A DNA stretch of 36,179 nt from Planctomycetota bacterium (GTDB lineage: Bacteria > Planctomycetota > Phycisphaerae > UBA1845): NCBI GenBank assembly GCA_024278775.1, contig JAJRSP010000201.1:1-36179 (forward strand), written 5' to 3'. Below are positions 15,721 through 24,832 of the stretch, one piece after another. The notes under the pieces were generated by a model that had not been told where the DNA came from, searched no databases, and was given only the letters and a program-made list of their open reading frames with translations. The translations under genes and the position numbers were made by a program. Every line of letters begins with the position of its first letter. Position 1 is the stretch's first letter.

Positions 15721-17079
15721 ATGAATCACCCACGACAAGTAGCCTTTGTGTCCCTTGGTTGTGCCAAGAACCTCGTGGACACCGAGAAAATGCTCGGTCA
15801 GTTGGCCGAGGCGGGCATCATCATCACGCACGAAGACGAAGCCGATACCGTGGTGATCAACACGTGCGGCTTTCTGGAGGCGTCTCGTACGGAAGCCGAC
15901 GAGATCATCCGCGGGGTCGTCGCACGAAAAAAAGTCGGCGAAATCGACCGGGTGGTAGTGGCCGGATGCCTCGTGCAGCGTGACAAACGCAACCTGCTCG
16001 ACCGGATCGAGGGAATCGACGCGATGGTCGGCGTTAACAACCGCGATGACATTGTTCGCGCCGTCGTCGGGCATGGCCCGAACGTCACACGCAACACGGA
16101 GGTATACCTGGCCGACTACCATCCGTTTGTTCAGCTCGACACCGCCCGACTTCGGATGACGCCACGGCACTTTGCCTACCTCCGCATCAGTGAGGGGTGT
16201 GACCAGAAATGTACTTTCTGTACCATCCCGTCTATTCGTGGCGGCATGCACTGCAAACCGCCTCAGGTAATCGAAGCCGAGGCCCGCGAACTCATCAACG
16301 ACGGCGTGAGAGAAATCAGTCTGATCGGGCAGGACACGACCAGCTACGGATTTGGGGATAACTCGATCACGGACGGTTTGGCGGGTCTGTTGCGGCGTCT
16401 CAATGACCTGCCCCACATCGGCTGGATTCGACTGATGTACGTCTACCCGTCGACCATGAGCGACTCCATCATTGATGCGATCGCCGAGTGCGAGCATGTG
16501 TGCCGTTACATCGATATACCGCTTCAGCACATCAACGACCGCCTGCTCAAAGCCATGCACCGCCGGGTGGATCGCGACACGACCCTACGTCTGCTCGACC
16601 GTATCCGCGAGCGCATTCCCGGCGTAGCACTGCGGACCACGTTGATCGCCGGCTTCCCCGGAGAAACGGATGCTGAGTTCGAGGAACTGCGAACGTTCGT
16701 CGAATCCTTCCGGTTTGATGCACTCGGCGTGTTTCCCTATTCTCTGGAGCCGGATACGCCGGCTGGCCGAATGAAAAGTCAGCTTTCCGACAAGGTGAAG
16801 CGCGATCGCGTCGATGCGTTAATGCGAACGCAGCAGGACATCGCGTTCGAACTGTCCGAGGCACGCACGGGTACCACGTTTGAGGTTCTCGTAGATGATG
16901 ATTCTGATGAAGACCGGATCATCGCCCGGCATGAGGGTCAGGCACCATCGGTTGACGGTGTGACTATCATTGAGGACTGCGACGCCTATCCGGGTGAATT
17001 CGTCACTGTTCGCTGCGTGGGTCGAGATGGGTATGATCTCGTGGCCAGGCCCGCCGTCACCGCGTTGCCCGTGCTGTAA
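15721..17079 (+). CDS. rimO: Ribosomal protein uS12 methylthiotransferase
   Basis: Radical-SAM enzyme that adds a methylthio group to the conserved aspartate of ribosomal protein S12. The length of 452 residues is typical. The N-terminal MTTase domain has three cluster cysteines, C14 (SLGCAKN), C49 (NTCGF) and C83 (AGCLVQ). The radical-SAM motif CDQKCTFC supplies C160, C164 and C167, followed by the family's IPSIRGG. A C-terminal TRAM domain covers about 380-450. SLGCAKNLVDTE and the IRGG block distinguish RimO from MiaB. The ATG at 15721 places C14 correctly. pgsA begins 24 bases downstream, and the three genes rimO-pgsA-uppP are probably one transcript. Confidence 0.95.
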   Translation: MNHPRQVAFVSLGCAKNLVDTEKMLGQLAEAGIIITHEDEADTVVINTCGFLEASRTEADEIIRGVVARKKVGEIDRVVVAGCLVQRDKRNLLDRIEGIDAMVGVNNRDDIVRAVVGHGPNVTRNTEVYLADYHPFVQLDTARLRMTPRHFAYLRISEGCDQKCTFCTIPSIRGGMHCKPPQVIEAEARELINDGVREISLIGQDTTSYGFGDNSITDGLAGLLRRLNDLPHIGWIRLMYVYPSTMSDSIIDAIAECEHVCRYIDIPLQHINDRLLKAMHRRVDRDTTLRLLDRIRERIPGVALRTTLIAGFPGETDAEFEELRTFVESFRFDALGVFPYSLEPDTPAGRMKSQLSDKVKRDRVDALMRTQQDIAFELSEARTGTTFEVLVDDDSDEDRIIARHEGQAPSVDGVTIIEDCDAYPGEFVTVRCVGRDGYDLVARPAVTALPVL

Positions 17080-17103
17080 CTTGAGGTGTAGTCGAAGAAT
17101 CCC

Positions 17104-17712
17104 TTGAACCTTCCGAATCAGATTACCATCGCTCGCCTTGGATTATCGATCGTGTTCTTCGTGCTGTTGGGGCAGTACGATCAACGTCATCCGCAGGCCT
17201 GGCTGCTGGACACCGCGTGGATCTTATTCGCCGTAGCGGCCGGGACTGATTTTCTTGATGGTTATATCGCCCGAAAATACAAGCTCGTCACACCGCTGGG
17301 GCGAATCCTCGATCCGCTCGTGGATAAAGTCCTTGTCTGCGGCGCGTTCATCCTCTTCCTGGGTCCGGCGTTCGTCGATGCCGCGGGGCATAATGTCACG
17401 AACGTAGCGCCCTGGATGGTGGTCGTGATCGTGGGCCGCGAACTTCTCGTCACCGGTCTTCGGGGGTTCAATGAGTCGCGCGGTGTCTCGTTCGGCGCGT
17501 CCGTCCACGGCAAGATCAAAATGTGGATTCAGAGCATCGCAGCACCAGCCATCCTCTGCATCATCGCTCGCGAAACACAGGGATGGTCCGGCGAGCTTCC
17601 GGGGCTGCTCAAACACGCCCTGGCCTGGCTGACGGTAGCGGCCACCGCTCTCTCGGCGATTCAATACCTGGCACGGTCCCGCGTCATCCTTCAAGAAAGC
17701 ACCCCCGCGTGA
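17104..17712 (+). CDS. pgsA: CDP-diacylglycerol-glycerol-3-phosphate 3-phosphatidyltransferase
   Basis: Makes phosphatidylglycerol phosphate from CDP-diacylglycerol and glycerol-3-phosphate at the inner membrane, feeding phosphatidylglycerol to cardiolipin synthase. The CDP-alcohol phosphotransferase motif is complete: D49, D52, G53, A56 and R57, then G66, D70 and D74. About five or six membrane helices fit the family, as does MNLPNQITIARL at the N-terminus. The 202 residues are a normal length. The start is TTG, preceded only by a weak purine stretch (GAAGAA). Its TGA stop overlaps the GTG start of uppP (GTGA, 17709-17712), indicating translational coupling. Confidence 0.92.
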   Translation: MNLPNQITIARLGLSIVFFVLLGQYDQRHPQAWLLDTAWILFAVAAGTDFLDGYIARKYKLVTPLGRILDPLVDKVLVCGAFILFLGPAFVDAAGHNVTNVAPWMVVVIVGRELLVTGLRGFNESRGVSFGASVHGKIKMWIQSIAAPAILCIIARETQGWSGELPGLLKHALAWLTVAATALSAIQYLARSRVILQESTPA

Positions 17713-18461
17713 TCCCGCTCGACTACTTCCATGCCGTCGTACTCGGCATCATACAAGGCCTGACCGAGTTCCTCCCGGTCAGCAGCAGCGCTCATCTCGC
17801 CATCACCCAGCACTTTTTCAGGCTAGCGCCGGATAGTGCGGTCTTGCTATTGTTTGACGTTTTCGCGCACCTGGGCACGCTGGTGGCCGTCGGCATCGTG
17901 TTCGCCAAACCAATCAGCCGGTTCGCCTCGCGTCTCCTGGCGGAAACGTCTACGTCGTGGCCACGGCAGAGGTATGCCTGGCGGATCGCAATGCTCGCCG
18001 TGTCGGCTTCGGTTCCCACTGCGATCATCGGGTTCAGTTGCCAAAAAACCTTTGAAGACGCGTTTAACAAGCCACGATTGATCGGTTCGGCGCTGATTCT
18101 GACGGGGATCATGCTCGCCTTGCTCGGGGTCGTGCCCCGCGGGCGGCTTGGCTGGAAGCGTTTCACCTGGTGGCATGCCGCGATGGTCGGCTTAGCTCAA
18201 GGATTCGCGGTCTTTCCGGGCATATCTCGGAGCGGCGCGACCATTTGTTTCGCGTCATATCTGGGGCTCAAGCGTCGCTGGGCGGCCGAGTTCAGCTTTC
18301 TCATCGCCGCGCCGGCCATCCTGGGCGGTACGCTCCTCAAGGTTCGTGACACACTCCAACAGACAACCGAGCAACTCGACGCCATACCCATGGGGCCGGT
18401 CTTTGTCGGAAGCGTCGTTTCGTTTGTCGTCGGTATCGGCGCACTGATCCTGCTGCTCTGA
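17709..18461 (+). CDS. uppP: Undecaprenyl-diphosphate phosphatase, cut short by an in-frame TGA
   Basis: Dephosphorylates undecaprenyl diphosphate to recycle the lipid carrier for peptidoglycan and surface glycans. Both BacA/UppP signatures are present: IIQGLTEFLPVSSSAHL near residues 13-29 and PGISRSGATI in the second half. The GTG start lies in the pgsA stop. At 250 residues it is short for the family (about 265-290). The TGA at 18459-18461 ends it after GIGALILLL. The very next codons in the same frame encode 27 more residues that look like the missing final helix, so the gene appears interrupted by one nonsense codon. Both catalytic motifs lie upstream of the stop, so partial function is possible. 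Confidence 0.85.
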   Translation: MIPLDYFHAVVLGIIQGLTEFLPVSSSAHLAITQHFFRLAPDSAVLLLFDVFAHLGTLVAVGIVFAKPISRFASRLLAETSTSWPRQRYAWRIAMLAVSASVPTAIIGFSCQKTFEDAFNKPRLIGSALILTGIMLALLGVVPRGRLGWKRFTWWHAAMVGLAQGFAVFPGISRSGATICFASYLGLKRRWAAEFSFLIAAPAILGGTLLKVRDTLQQTTEQLDAIPMGPVFVGSVVSFVVGIGALILLL

Positions 18462-18545
18462 GCCGTGCGCCGCGCCAAGCTGCACTACTTCTCGGCCTAT
18501 TGCCTAGTGCTCGGCGTGCTGTTGGCCATCGGCGTGATCACCTAG
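18462..18545 (+). pseudogene. Orphaned C-terminal helix of uppP after the TGA
   Basis: In the same frame as uppP, codons 18462-18542 read AVRRAKLHYFSAYC and then LVLGVLLAIGVIT, followed by TAG. A basic linker plus one hydrophobic helix is the usual end of UppP. With Trp at the TGA position (one base from TGG), the full protein would be 278 residues. No start codon with a ribosome site supports independent translation. Confidence 0.6.
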
Positions 18546-18584
18546 ACGCCCGGAACGGACGACACGACCCGTCCTATCTTGCTT

Positions 18585-18608
18585 GTTCCCGGATAGGGTC
18601 ACGGGAAC
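18585..18608. terminator. Hairpin between uppP and the nuo operon end
   Basis: GTTCCCG (18585-18591) and CGGGAAC (18602-18608) form a 7-bp stem with a 10-base loop. It lies between convergent transcripts and could terminate either, although no T-run follows. Confidence 0.4.
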
Positions 18609-18633
18609 CGAGCGTCGCTTGCCCACCCACAGA

Positions 18634-19083
18634 TCAGTTGTCCGCGCATTGAGACGGGAGTTGAGCGGCACGCTCCGACGCAAGCGATTGGAGTTCCTGC
18701 TCGTGAACCGAAAGGAAACGACTCACGATCGAGGCCGACGCCTCATCGCCGGCGACTCGCTCACACGCCAGACGATACTTGGCGATCAGTCGCTCATGAT
18801 CGGCCATCAATCGCGGCAGCACGCGATACAATTCTTGAAAATGGAGGTCGGCCGATTCCAGGTTGCCGCAACGCAACCCCGGCTCACCGCCGAGACGAGT
18901 CACGCAATCAGCCAGGGCCTGCTGGCATTGCGCCGACTGGGCACGCATTCGATCCGCCAACTGAGCGAGGGACACCGACGCACTGGAGACGAACGGGGTG
19001 GACTCAAACAAACGAGGTGCCAGCGCCTGCTGCTCGGCCGCCAGGAGTTCATTGAGTACCGCTATGACTGTCTCGGCGCTCAT
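18634..19083 (-). CDS. Small helical protein, ferritin-like, coupled to nuoN
   Basis: A 149-residue, almost entirely alpha-helical protein without a signal or membrane helix. Four helices can be drawn, with acidic/His positions at E17 (AAEQQ), H81 (LHFQE), H96-E97 (ADHERL) and H127-E128 (SVHEQEL). This spacing resembles four-helix metal bundles such as ferritin-like or DUF2383-type domains, but I cannot assign a family. The start ATG overlaps the nuoN stop (ATGA, 19083-19080), so it is translated with the complex I operon, where no standard subunit occupies this place. An iron-related or assembly role for complex I is a hypothesis only. A plain helical hypothetical protein is the conservative reading. 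Confidence 0.6.
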   Translation of the reverse strand: MSAETVIAVLNELLAAEQQALAPRLFESTPFVSSASVSLAQLADRMRAQSAQCQQALADCVTRLGGEPGLRCGNLESADLHFQELYRVLPRLMADHERLIAKYRLACERVAGDEASASIVSRFLSVHEQELQSLASERAAQLPSQCADN

Positions 19084-20705
19084 CGAGCCGCCTCCGGATC
19101 GGCAATCGCGAGCGCGTCCCGGTCAACCGGCGATGCGGCCGTAACGGAATACAAACCGGAGGAGAACGCGCCGATCTTTTCCTTGAATGAGCCCGCTGCA
19201 AAAAAGAGCACGAACAGCATCACCGCACAAAGGTTCACCAGCGCCAACCCGCGAAGCGGTGCGTTCACACGCGGTTTCCCCTGGTCCCGCAGCACCATCT
19301 GCACGACAATTCGCATGTAATAGTAAAGACTAATGAGGGTGTTCACCGCGGCGACGAAGACGAGCCCCCAGCCGAGCCACGTGCCGGTCTGCCCCAATGC
19401 CACCAGAATCCACCACTTACCAATGAAGCCGGCCATGGGCGGCATGCCCACCAGTGACATCAGCGCGATGATCATGGGCACGGCCAGCAACGGCGAACGG
19501 CGAATCAAACCGTTGAACGCATCGATATCGTCCGTGCCCGTGTCCCACACGACCATGGCCGTCACGCCGAACGCGCATAGATTCATGAACATGTAAATCA
19601 CGATGTAGGTCAATAACGCGGTGACACCTGCTCCCGCGCCGGCAGCGCTGGGGTGAATAAAAATCGCCGCGGCCATCATCATGTAACCGGCGTGTGCGAT
19701 CGACGAATAGGCCAGCATGCGCTTGACACTTCGCTGCTTGTAGGCGGCAAAGTTTCCGAATGTCGCCGTCACCGCCGCCACCGTGCCAATCGTCCAGGCC
19801 AGCGGTGCCAGCAGGTTCATGCTGAACGGAGACGCTACGGCGGCACAAACGATCGACACGAAACGCACCAAAAGCACCAATCCCGCCGCCTTGCTCGCGA
19901 CGCTTAACCAGGTGGTGACCTCGATTTTGGCACCCTGGAACGCATCGGGGCACCAGAAGTGAAAGGGCACGGCCGAAATCTTGAACGCGATACCCACGAA
20001 CACGCAGAAGAGCGCCACCCCCAACAGAATCTGATTCGCACCGCCGCTCATCTGCGTAACCGTGTAGGCCGCAATATCGGTCATGCTCAGACTTCCCACC
20101 AGACCGTACAGCAAGCTCGCACCGTATAGCATGATCGCCGCGCAAACCGCGCCGAAAATCATGTACTTCAGCGAGGCCTCCGCACCAACGCGATCGCGCT
20201 TGTCAAACCCGACGATGGCGTAGCTCGGGATCGACGCCATTTCGATAGCGATCACCATCATCAACACATGGGCCGTGCTGACCATCAGCGACATGCCCAG
20301 CGCGCTGCCGATCAACAGAATGAAAAACTCCGGAGCGTTGCGTTCCGTTTCAGCCGACCCCATCCACCACAACAGGCTCACGCCCGCGAGAAACACGATC
20401 AGCAGAAGCTGAAAACCGATGGCCATATTATCCACGATTAACAAGCCGAGAAACGGCTCGGCCGAAAAACCGCTCGTCGCACCCTCAGCGACAGCACTCG
20501 CCACCCGCCACGCCAGCACGAACGTCACCGCCAAACCGAACGCGGCCGCGGCGGATATCGTCCGGGCACCGCGCCCGATCAAAATCGGACAAGCGACGAT
20601 CAGGAGCATCGTACCGATCATCGCGATCATCGGAGAGAACAAGAACAGATCTCGACCGACGTCGAACGCGTCCCACAGGTTGGTTTGTGCCAGAAGGCTA
20701 TTCAT
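19080..20705 (-). CDS. nuoN: NADH-quinone oxidoreductase subunit N
   Basis: Antiporter-like, proton-pumping membrane subunit of complex I. About 541 residues with some 14 helices. Functional positions are recognisable: the Glu in the TM5 region (IAIEMASIPSYAIVGF), the Lys in the broken helix (FKISAVPFHFWCPDAFQGAKIEV) and the Lys in SVASKAAGLVLLVR. I prefer ATG 20705 over the two GTG codons just before it. It starts 19 bases after nuoM ends. The stop overlaps the start of the small helical gene that follows. Confidence 0.94.
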   Translation of the reverse strand: MNSLLAQTNLWDAFDVGRDLFLFSPMIAMIGTMLLIVACPILIGRGARTISAAAAFGLAVTFVLAWRVASAVAEGATSGFSAEPFLGLLIVDNMAIGFQLLLIVFLAGVSLLWWMGSAETERNAPEFFILLIGSALGMSLMVSTAHVLMMVIAIEMASIPSYAIVGFDKRDRVGAEASLKYMIFGAVCAAIMLYGASLLYGLVGSLSMTDIAAYTVTQMSGGANQILLGVALFCVFVGIAFKISAVPFHFWCPDAFQGAKIEVTTWLSVASKAAGLVLLVRFVSIVCAAVASPFSMNLLAPLAWTIGTVAAVTATFGNFAAYKQRSVKRMLAYSSIAHAGYMMMAAAIFIHPSAAGAGAGVTALLTYIVIYMFMNLCAFGVTAMVVWDTGTDDIDAFNGLIRRSPLLAVPMIIALMSLVGMPPMAGFIGKWWILVALGQTGTWLGWGLVFVAAVNTLISLYYYMRIVVQMVLRDQGKPRVNAPLRGLALVNLCAVMLFVLFFAAGSFKEKIGAFSSGLYSVTAASPVDRDALAIADPEAAR

Positions 20706-20724
20706 CACCACTACACCACTTCCG

Positions 20725-22398
20725 CTACCCGATCAGTCCCACGCTCGCAGCCGATTGCGACACCATCGCGATCGCATGGGTCACCTGTTGAAGCATCAGG
20801 TCCAAGGTGCCGTTGGTAAAGTTGAACACGGTCTGCGTCGGGAAGATACCCATGACAATGCACAACACCGCGAACGACGCGAGAATAAACGTTTCCCGTC
20901 CTGATGCGTCGGAATAGCCCCGGTATTCGTCACGTTCTTTGCCAAGATAGATACGACGCAGCAACCACAGAATATAGGCAGCCGTCAAAATGACGCTGGC
21001 GGCCGCGATGATCGCCAATGGGTAGGCCCAGGGGTATTTCTCGCCGGCGGCAAACGTGCCAAGCAAGACCCATACCTCCCCGATAAACCCGCACATCCCC
21101 GGCAAACCAAGCGACGCGAAAAAGCCGATCGTGGCCATCGTGCCATAGCGCGGCATCGTCAACCAAAGCCCACCAAACCGGTTGATCTCACGATGGTGGG
21201 CGCGGTCGTAGATCACGCCAACCAAAAAGAAACACATCGGTGAGCTGATCCCATGAGCGAGCATCCGAAACATCGCCCCTTGGAAACCGGCCTTGGTCAT
21301 CACCGCAATCCCGAGCAACACAAACCCCATGTGAGAGACGGAGCTATATGCGACGAGCCGCTTGAAGTCCGTCTGGGCCAGAGCGCACAAACCGCCGTAG
21401 ATAATGCTGATGACACCGATACACGCCAGCGTATACGCCCACGTCTCGCCTCCGGTTGGAAAAATCGGATAGCAGAGCCGCAGAAAACCATACCCGCCCA
21501 TCTTCAGAAGCACGCCTGCCAGGATCATACTGACCGGCGTCGGGGCCTGGACGTGCGCATCGGGCAACCAGGTGTGGAACGGGAAAATCGGCAACTTGAT
21601 CGCGAACCCGATGAACAAGAACATGAACATCACCGTCGCAAACTTTAAGCCGAGGAACAGGGTCCCCCCGGAGGCGAAGTAGGACTGAATCGTGGGGCAG
21701 GTGGCCAACTCGATAAGATCGAACGTACCGTGTTGCAACATCACGCCTTCACGATACCCGCTGGCGACAGACCCACCGGCGGCGGCGATCGCGTCCCCGC
21801 TATAGAAGAACATGGCCACAAGCGCGACGAGCATCAACACGGAGCCGGCCAACGTAAACAGAAAGAACTTGATCGCGGCGTATTCCTTACGCTCACCACC
21901 CCAGACGCCGATGAGGAAATACATCGGCAGCAACATCACCTCCCAGAAGATATAGAACAGGAAGAAATCCAGCGCGACGAACACACCCAACATGCCCGTT
22001 TCAAGCAACAGAAACAGGAAAAAATAGGCCCGGATCCCTTTGTTCACCTTCCATTTGCTGAAGTTCCAACTGGCGAGGCACGCGAGGAACGTGACCAGCG
22101 TCGTCAGCACGATCAACGGAAACGCCAAACCATCCACACCGAGGAAGTATTCAATGGAGAAGCTATCGCCCGCGATCCAGGGCACACGCACCACGTGGTG
22201 CAACGTGCCGTAGTGCGATCCGAAGATCGACAGGGCATCTTCACCGCCGCCCAGAAACGTCGGAAAAAGCCAGAGCGATAGAACCAGCGTCGCCGCCGAA
22301 CACAGCACGGCCGAAGACCGCACCCAGTTCTTGGGGACCATCAGACACGCCACAGCCCCGAGCATCGGAAGGAATACGATGGCCGTTAACAGATTCAT
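20725..22398 (-). CDS. nuoM: NADH-quinone oxidoreductase subunit M
   Basis: Antiporter-like membrane subunit of complex I, 557 residues and about 14 helices. Key residues are in place: E153 in FWEVMLLPMYFLIG, K268 and H275 in FAIKLPIFPFHTWLPDAH, and K299 in LLKMGGYGF. The loop around residues 200-245 is a little longer than usual. ATG 22398 opens with a membrane helix. The gene lies between nuoL (67 bases upstream) and nuoN. Confidence 0.96.
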   Translation of the reverse strand: MNLLTAIVFLPMLGAVACLMVPKNWVRSSAVLCSAATLVLSLWLFPTFLGGGEDALSIFGSHYGTLHHVVRVPWIAGDSFSIEYFLGVDGLAFPLIVLTTLVTFLACLASWNFSKWKVNKGIRAYFFLFLLLETGMLGVFVALDFFLFYIFWEVMLLPMYFLIGVWGGERKEYAAIKFFLFTLAGSVLMLVALVAMFFYSGDAIAAAGGSVASGYREGVMLQHGTFDLIELATCPTIQSYFASGGTLFLGLKFATVMFMFLFIGFAIKLPIFPFHTWLPDAHVQAPTPVSMILAGVLLKMGGYGFLRLCYPIFPTGGETWAYTLACIGVISIIYGGLCALAQTDFKRLVAYSSVSHMGFVLLGIAVMTKAGFQGAMFRMLAHGISSPMCFFLVGVIYDRAHHREINRFGGLWLTMPRYGTMATIGFFASLGLPGMCGFIGEVWVLLGTFAAGEKYPWAYPLAIIAAASVILTAAYILWLLRRIYLGKERDEYRGYSDASGRETFILASFAVLCIVMGIFPTQTVFNFTNGTLDLMLQQVTHAIAMVSQSAASVGLIG

Positions 22399-22465
22399 CC
22401 CAAAACCACCTTCTTACAGAACCGCCCTGTAGCCGCACCGCTCTTCTACACCGAGTCCAAAGAGT

Positions 22466-24817
22466 CTACCCGCCAAGCGATGCGACCGCGGACGTCGCCA
22501 CAGACCCGCTCGAATCAGGTCTGAACACCATAGTCAACAGCACCACGGCCGCGACCATCGCGGCGAACATAACGTAGTTGCGAATTCGCCCCGTCTGCGG
22601 GCTGCGAACCACATCGGACACATCCATCGAAGTCTTCGCGATGCCGTTCACGACGCCATCGACACCATGCACATCTATGAACCGCCCGATGAACACTGCA
22701 AACCGCTCCGTGGCACCGGCCATGAGGTTGTACGTCAGATCAAGCACCCACGTGTCAATAAACCGCGCGATCGTGGCCACGACGAGACATCCCTTGATCC
22801 ACACCAGGTGGTATAGCTCATCAATAAAATACTTCTTTTCCAACAGCGTGTGCATCGGTCCGGCCAGACGCTTGATCCTCTCCGCAACGCCCAGCCCACG
22901 CGCGTAGATCGCAATCGCCAGTGCAAAACCGGCCACAAACGCTCCGCCCACCGCAAACTTGAGGTAGTGGTGCGCAGCCGTCATGGCAGGCGTATGGGTC
23001 GTACCGTCGATCGCCATGACCATGGCCGCATCGGTTGCGGCCGGGGCGGCATGGGCGAACAGATCACGAAAGACATAGTAACTGGCGAACACAGTACCGC
23101 CGGCGAGCACGGCCAGCGGGATGTACATCATCGGCGTCTCGTGCGCGTGATCGTACACATGCTGATCTCGGGGTTTACCCATGAATGTCATCCACCACGC
23201 CCGCATCATGTAAAACGGCGTGATGTAAGCGGTAGCCAGCGCCAAGAAAAACATCCACTTCGGCAGCGGCGGCGTGTGGGTGAAAATGTTCGCCAAACTC
23301 GAAACACCCGGCTCGCCGTGTACATCATGGGCCGCAGTACGATGGACCGGATCAGAAGCGAGGATCACGCGCGACCCACCCGGCTCAACCGAAAAGGCGT
23401 GTTCATTGCCGTGACCGCCCCCATGGCCGCCACCGTGCCCGACACCGTGTCCGCCCTCCAGCTTGTCGTACGAATCCCATTCATACGACCGGACGTAGGC
23501 GACGGCCAGTATTTCGTCTTTACTGAAGAACCCGCCCAACCCGATCTTCGTGCCGGCGATACCCGCGCCGTAGATAGCCAACACACCGATAAAGAAGGTC
23601 CAGCAGGTGACGGGCATCTTCTTGCGAAGCCCACCCATCCGACGCATGTCCTGCACATGGTGACAACCCTCGATGACCTGCCCACTACCGAGGAATAGCA
23701 TCGCTTTGAAAAACGCATGCGTCACGAGATGAAACAGGGCCGCAACCCACGCCCCGCAGCCCATGCCGAAGATCATGTACCCAAGCTGTGACAGAGTGGA
23801 ATAGGCCAGGCACTTTTTGATGTCCACCTGCACGACGGCGATCAGCGCCATCAGCGTCAGCGTGATACACCCGATCGCCGCGACAAACATCAGCGCCTCC
23901 GGCGTCATCAGCCGAAACACCCGCGCGACGAGGTAGACACCGGCGGCCACCATCGTCGCCGCGTGAATCAACGCGCTGACCGGGGTGGGGCCGGCCATCG
24001 CATCCGGCAGCCACACATGCAACGGGAACTGAGCGCTCTTGCCCATCGCCCCGCAAAACAGCCCGACGCCCATGATCGTCGCCAGGCTCCATCCGAACAT
24101 CGTAAAGCTACTGGCGAACACGCCGGAGTGATTCGCGTATTGCTCGGCGAAGACCGCAGCCGCCTGATCCAGATCGAGCGTCTTAAGGTGAAAGAAGACC
24201 AGCATCAAACCGATCAAAAAGCCAAAGTCGCCCACACGATTGGTCACGAACGCCTTGATCTGGGCGTACTGCGGAACCGGCTCGTGGAAGTAGAAGCCGA
24301 TCAGCAGATAACTGCACAGACCGACCAGCTCCCAAAAAATGAACAGGAACAGGAGGTTGCTGCTCACAACGAGCCCGAGCATCGAAAACGCGAAGAGCGA
24401 CAGATACGCGAAGAACCGCCAGTACTTGCACTTACCAGCCACCTCATCACTGTGGCCGGACATGTAGCCGATGCTGAAAAAGAAAATCCAAAACGCGATG
24501 AAGGTCACCATGAAGAACATGGCCACCGTGAGCGAATCGAGCTTAACACCAACGTCTACACTGACGCCGCCGATCGTCGCCCAGTGAAACCGCAGGGCAT
24601 GCTCCGTCAGCGAAGTCCGCGTCGCGTCATCCGTCCCGAGCCAGCCCAGGAGCACAAACGTCGCCAGAGCCAGCGGCACGCCCATGCCGGTGACCAGCGC
24701 AAACCAACCGGCGGCCGGCTTGCCCAGGCGCGGTCCGAAGAAGACCAGCAGCCAGAAGCCGATCATGGGCGACAGCACGCCGAGCGCCAGACAGATTTCG
24801 TAAGTGTGTCCCGTCAT
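22466..24817 (-). CDS. nuoL: NADH-quinone oxidoreductase subunit L, with His-rich insertion
   Basis: The largest antiporter-like subunit, which carries the long lateral helix of complex I. It has 783 residues against the usual 610-660. Conserved parts include E163 in FWELVGLCSYLLIG, MGKSAQFPLHVWLPDAM near 258-274, the TPVSALIHAATMV helix, and HAFFKAML near 367-374. The extra length is largely a loop at about 445-520, between GGFFSKDEIL and the next helix (FFLALATAYITPFYMM). It contains HGVGHGGGHGGGHGNEH (457-473) and further histidines, which could bind metal. A second His-containing hydrophilic stretch lies near 552-560. The C-terminal region (KKYFIDELYH onward) is the lateral-helix and anchor part. 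It starts 15 bases after nuoK. Confidence 0.96.
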   Translation of the reverse strand: MTGHTYEICLALGVLSPMIGFWLLVFFGPRLGKPAAGWFALVTGMGVPLALATFVLLGWLGTDDATRTSLTEHALRFHWATIGGVSVDVGVKLDSLTVAMFFMVTFIAFWIFFFSIGYMSGHSDEVAGKCKYWRFFAYLSLFAFSMLGLVVSSNLLFLFIFWELVGLCSYLLIGFYFHEPVPQYAQIKAFVTNRVGDFGFLIGLMLVFFHLKTLDLDQAAAVFAEQYANHSGVFASSFTMFGWSLATIMGVGLFCGAMGKSAQFPLHVWLPDAMAGPTPVSALIHAATMVAAGVYLVARVFRLMTPEALMFVAAIGCITLTLMALIAVVQVDIKKCLAYSTLSQLGYMIFGMGCGAWVAALFHLVTHAFFKAMLFLGSGQVIEGCHHVQDMRRMGGLRKKMPVTCWTFFIGVLAIYGAGIAGTKIGLGGFFSKDEILAVAYVRSYEWDSYDKLEGGHGVGHGGGHGGGHGNEHAFSVEPGGSRVILASDPVHRTAAHDVHGEPGVSSLANIFTHTPPLPKWMFFLALATAYITPFYMMRAWWMTFMGKPRDQHVYDHAHETPMMYIPLAVLAGGTVFASYYVFRDLFAHAAPAATDAAMVMAIDGTTHTPAMTAAHHYLKFAVGGAFVAGFALAIAIYARGLGVAERIKRLAGPMHTLLEKKYFIDELYHLVWIKGCLVVATIARFIDTWVLDLTYNLMAGATERFAVFIGRFIDVHGVDGVVNGIAKTSMDVSDVVRSPQTGRIRNYVMFAAMVAAVVLLTMVFRPDSSGSVATSAVASLGG

Positions 24818-24832
24818 ATGTCGCGCCCGCGC

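Noticed and set aside
18459..18461. TGA as a recoded Trp or selenocysteine codon across the genome
   Set aside because: TGA ends pgsA and other genes here in normal places, and UppP has no known selenocysteine; a local nonsense codon is simpler.
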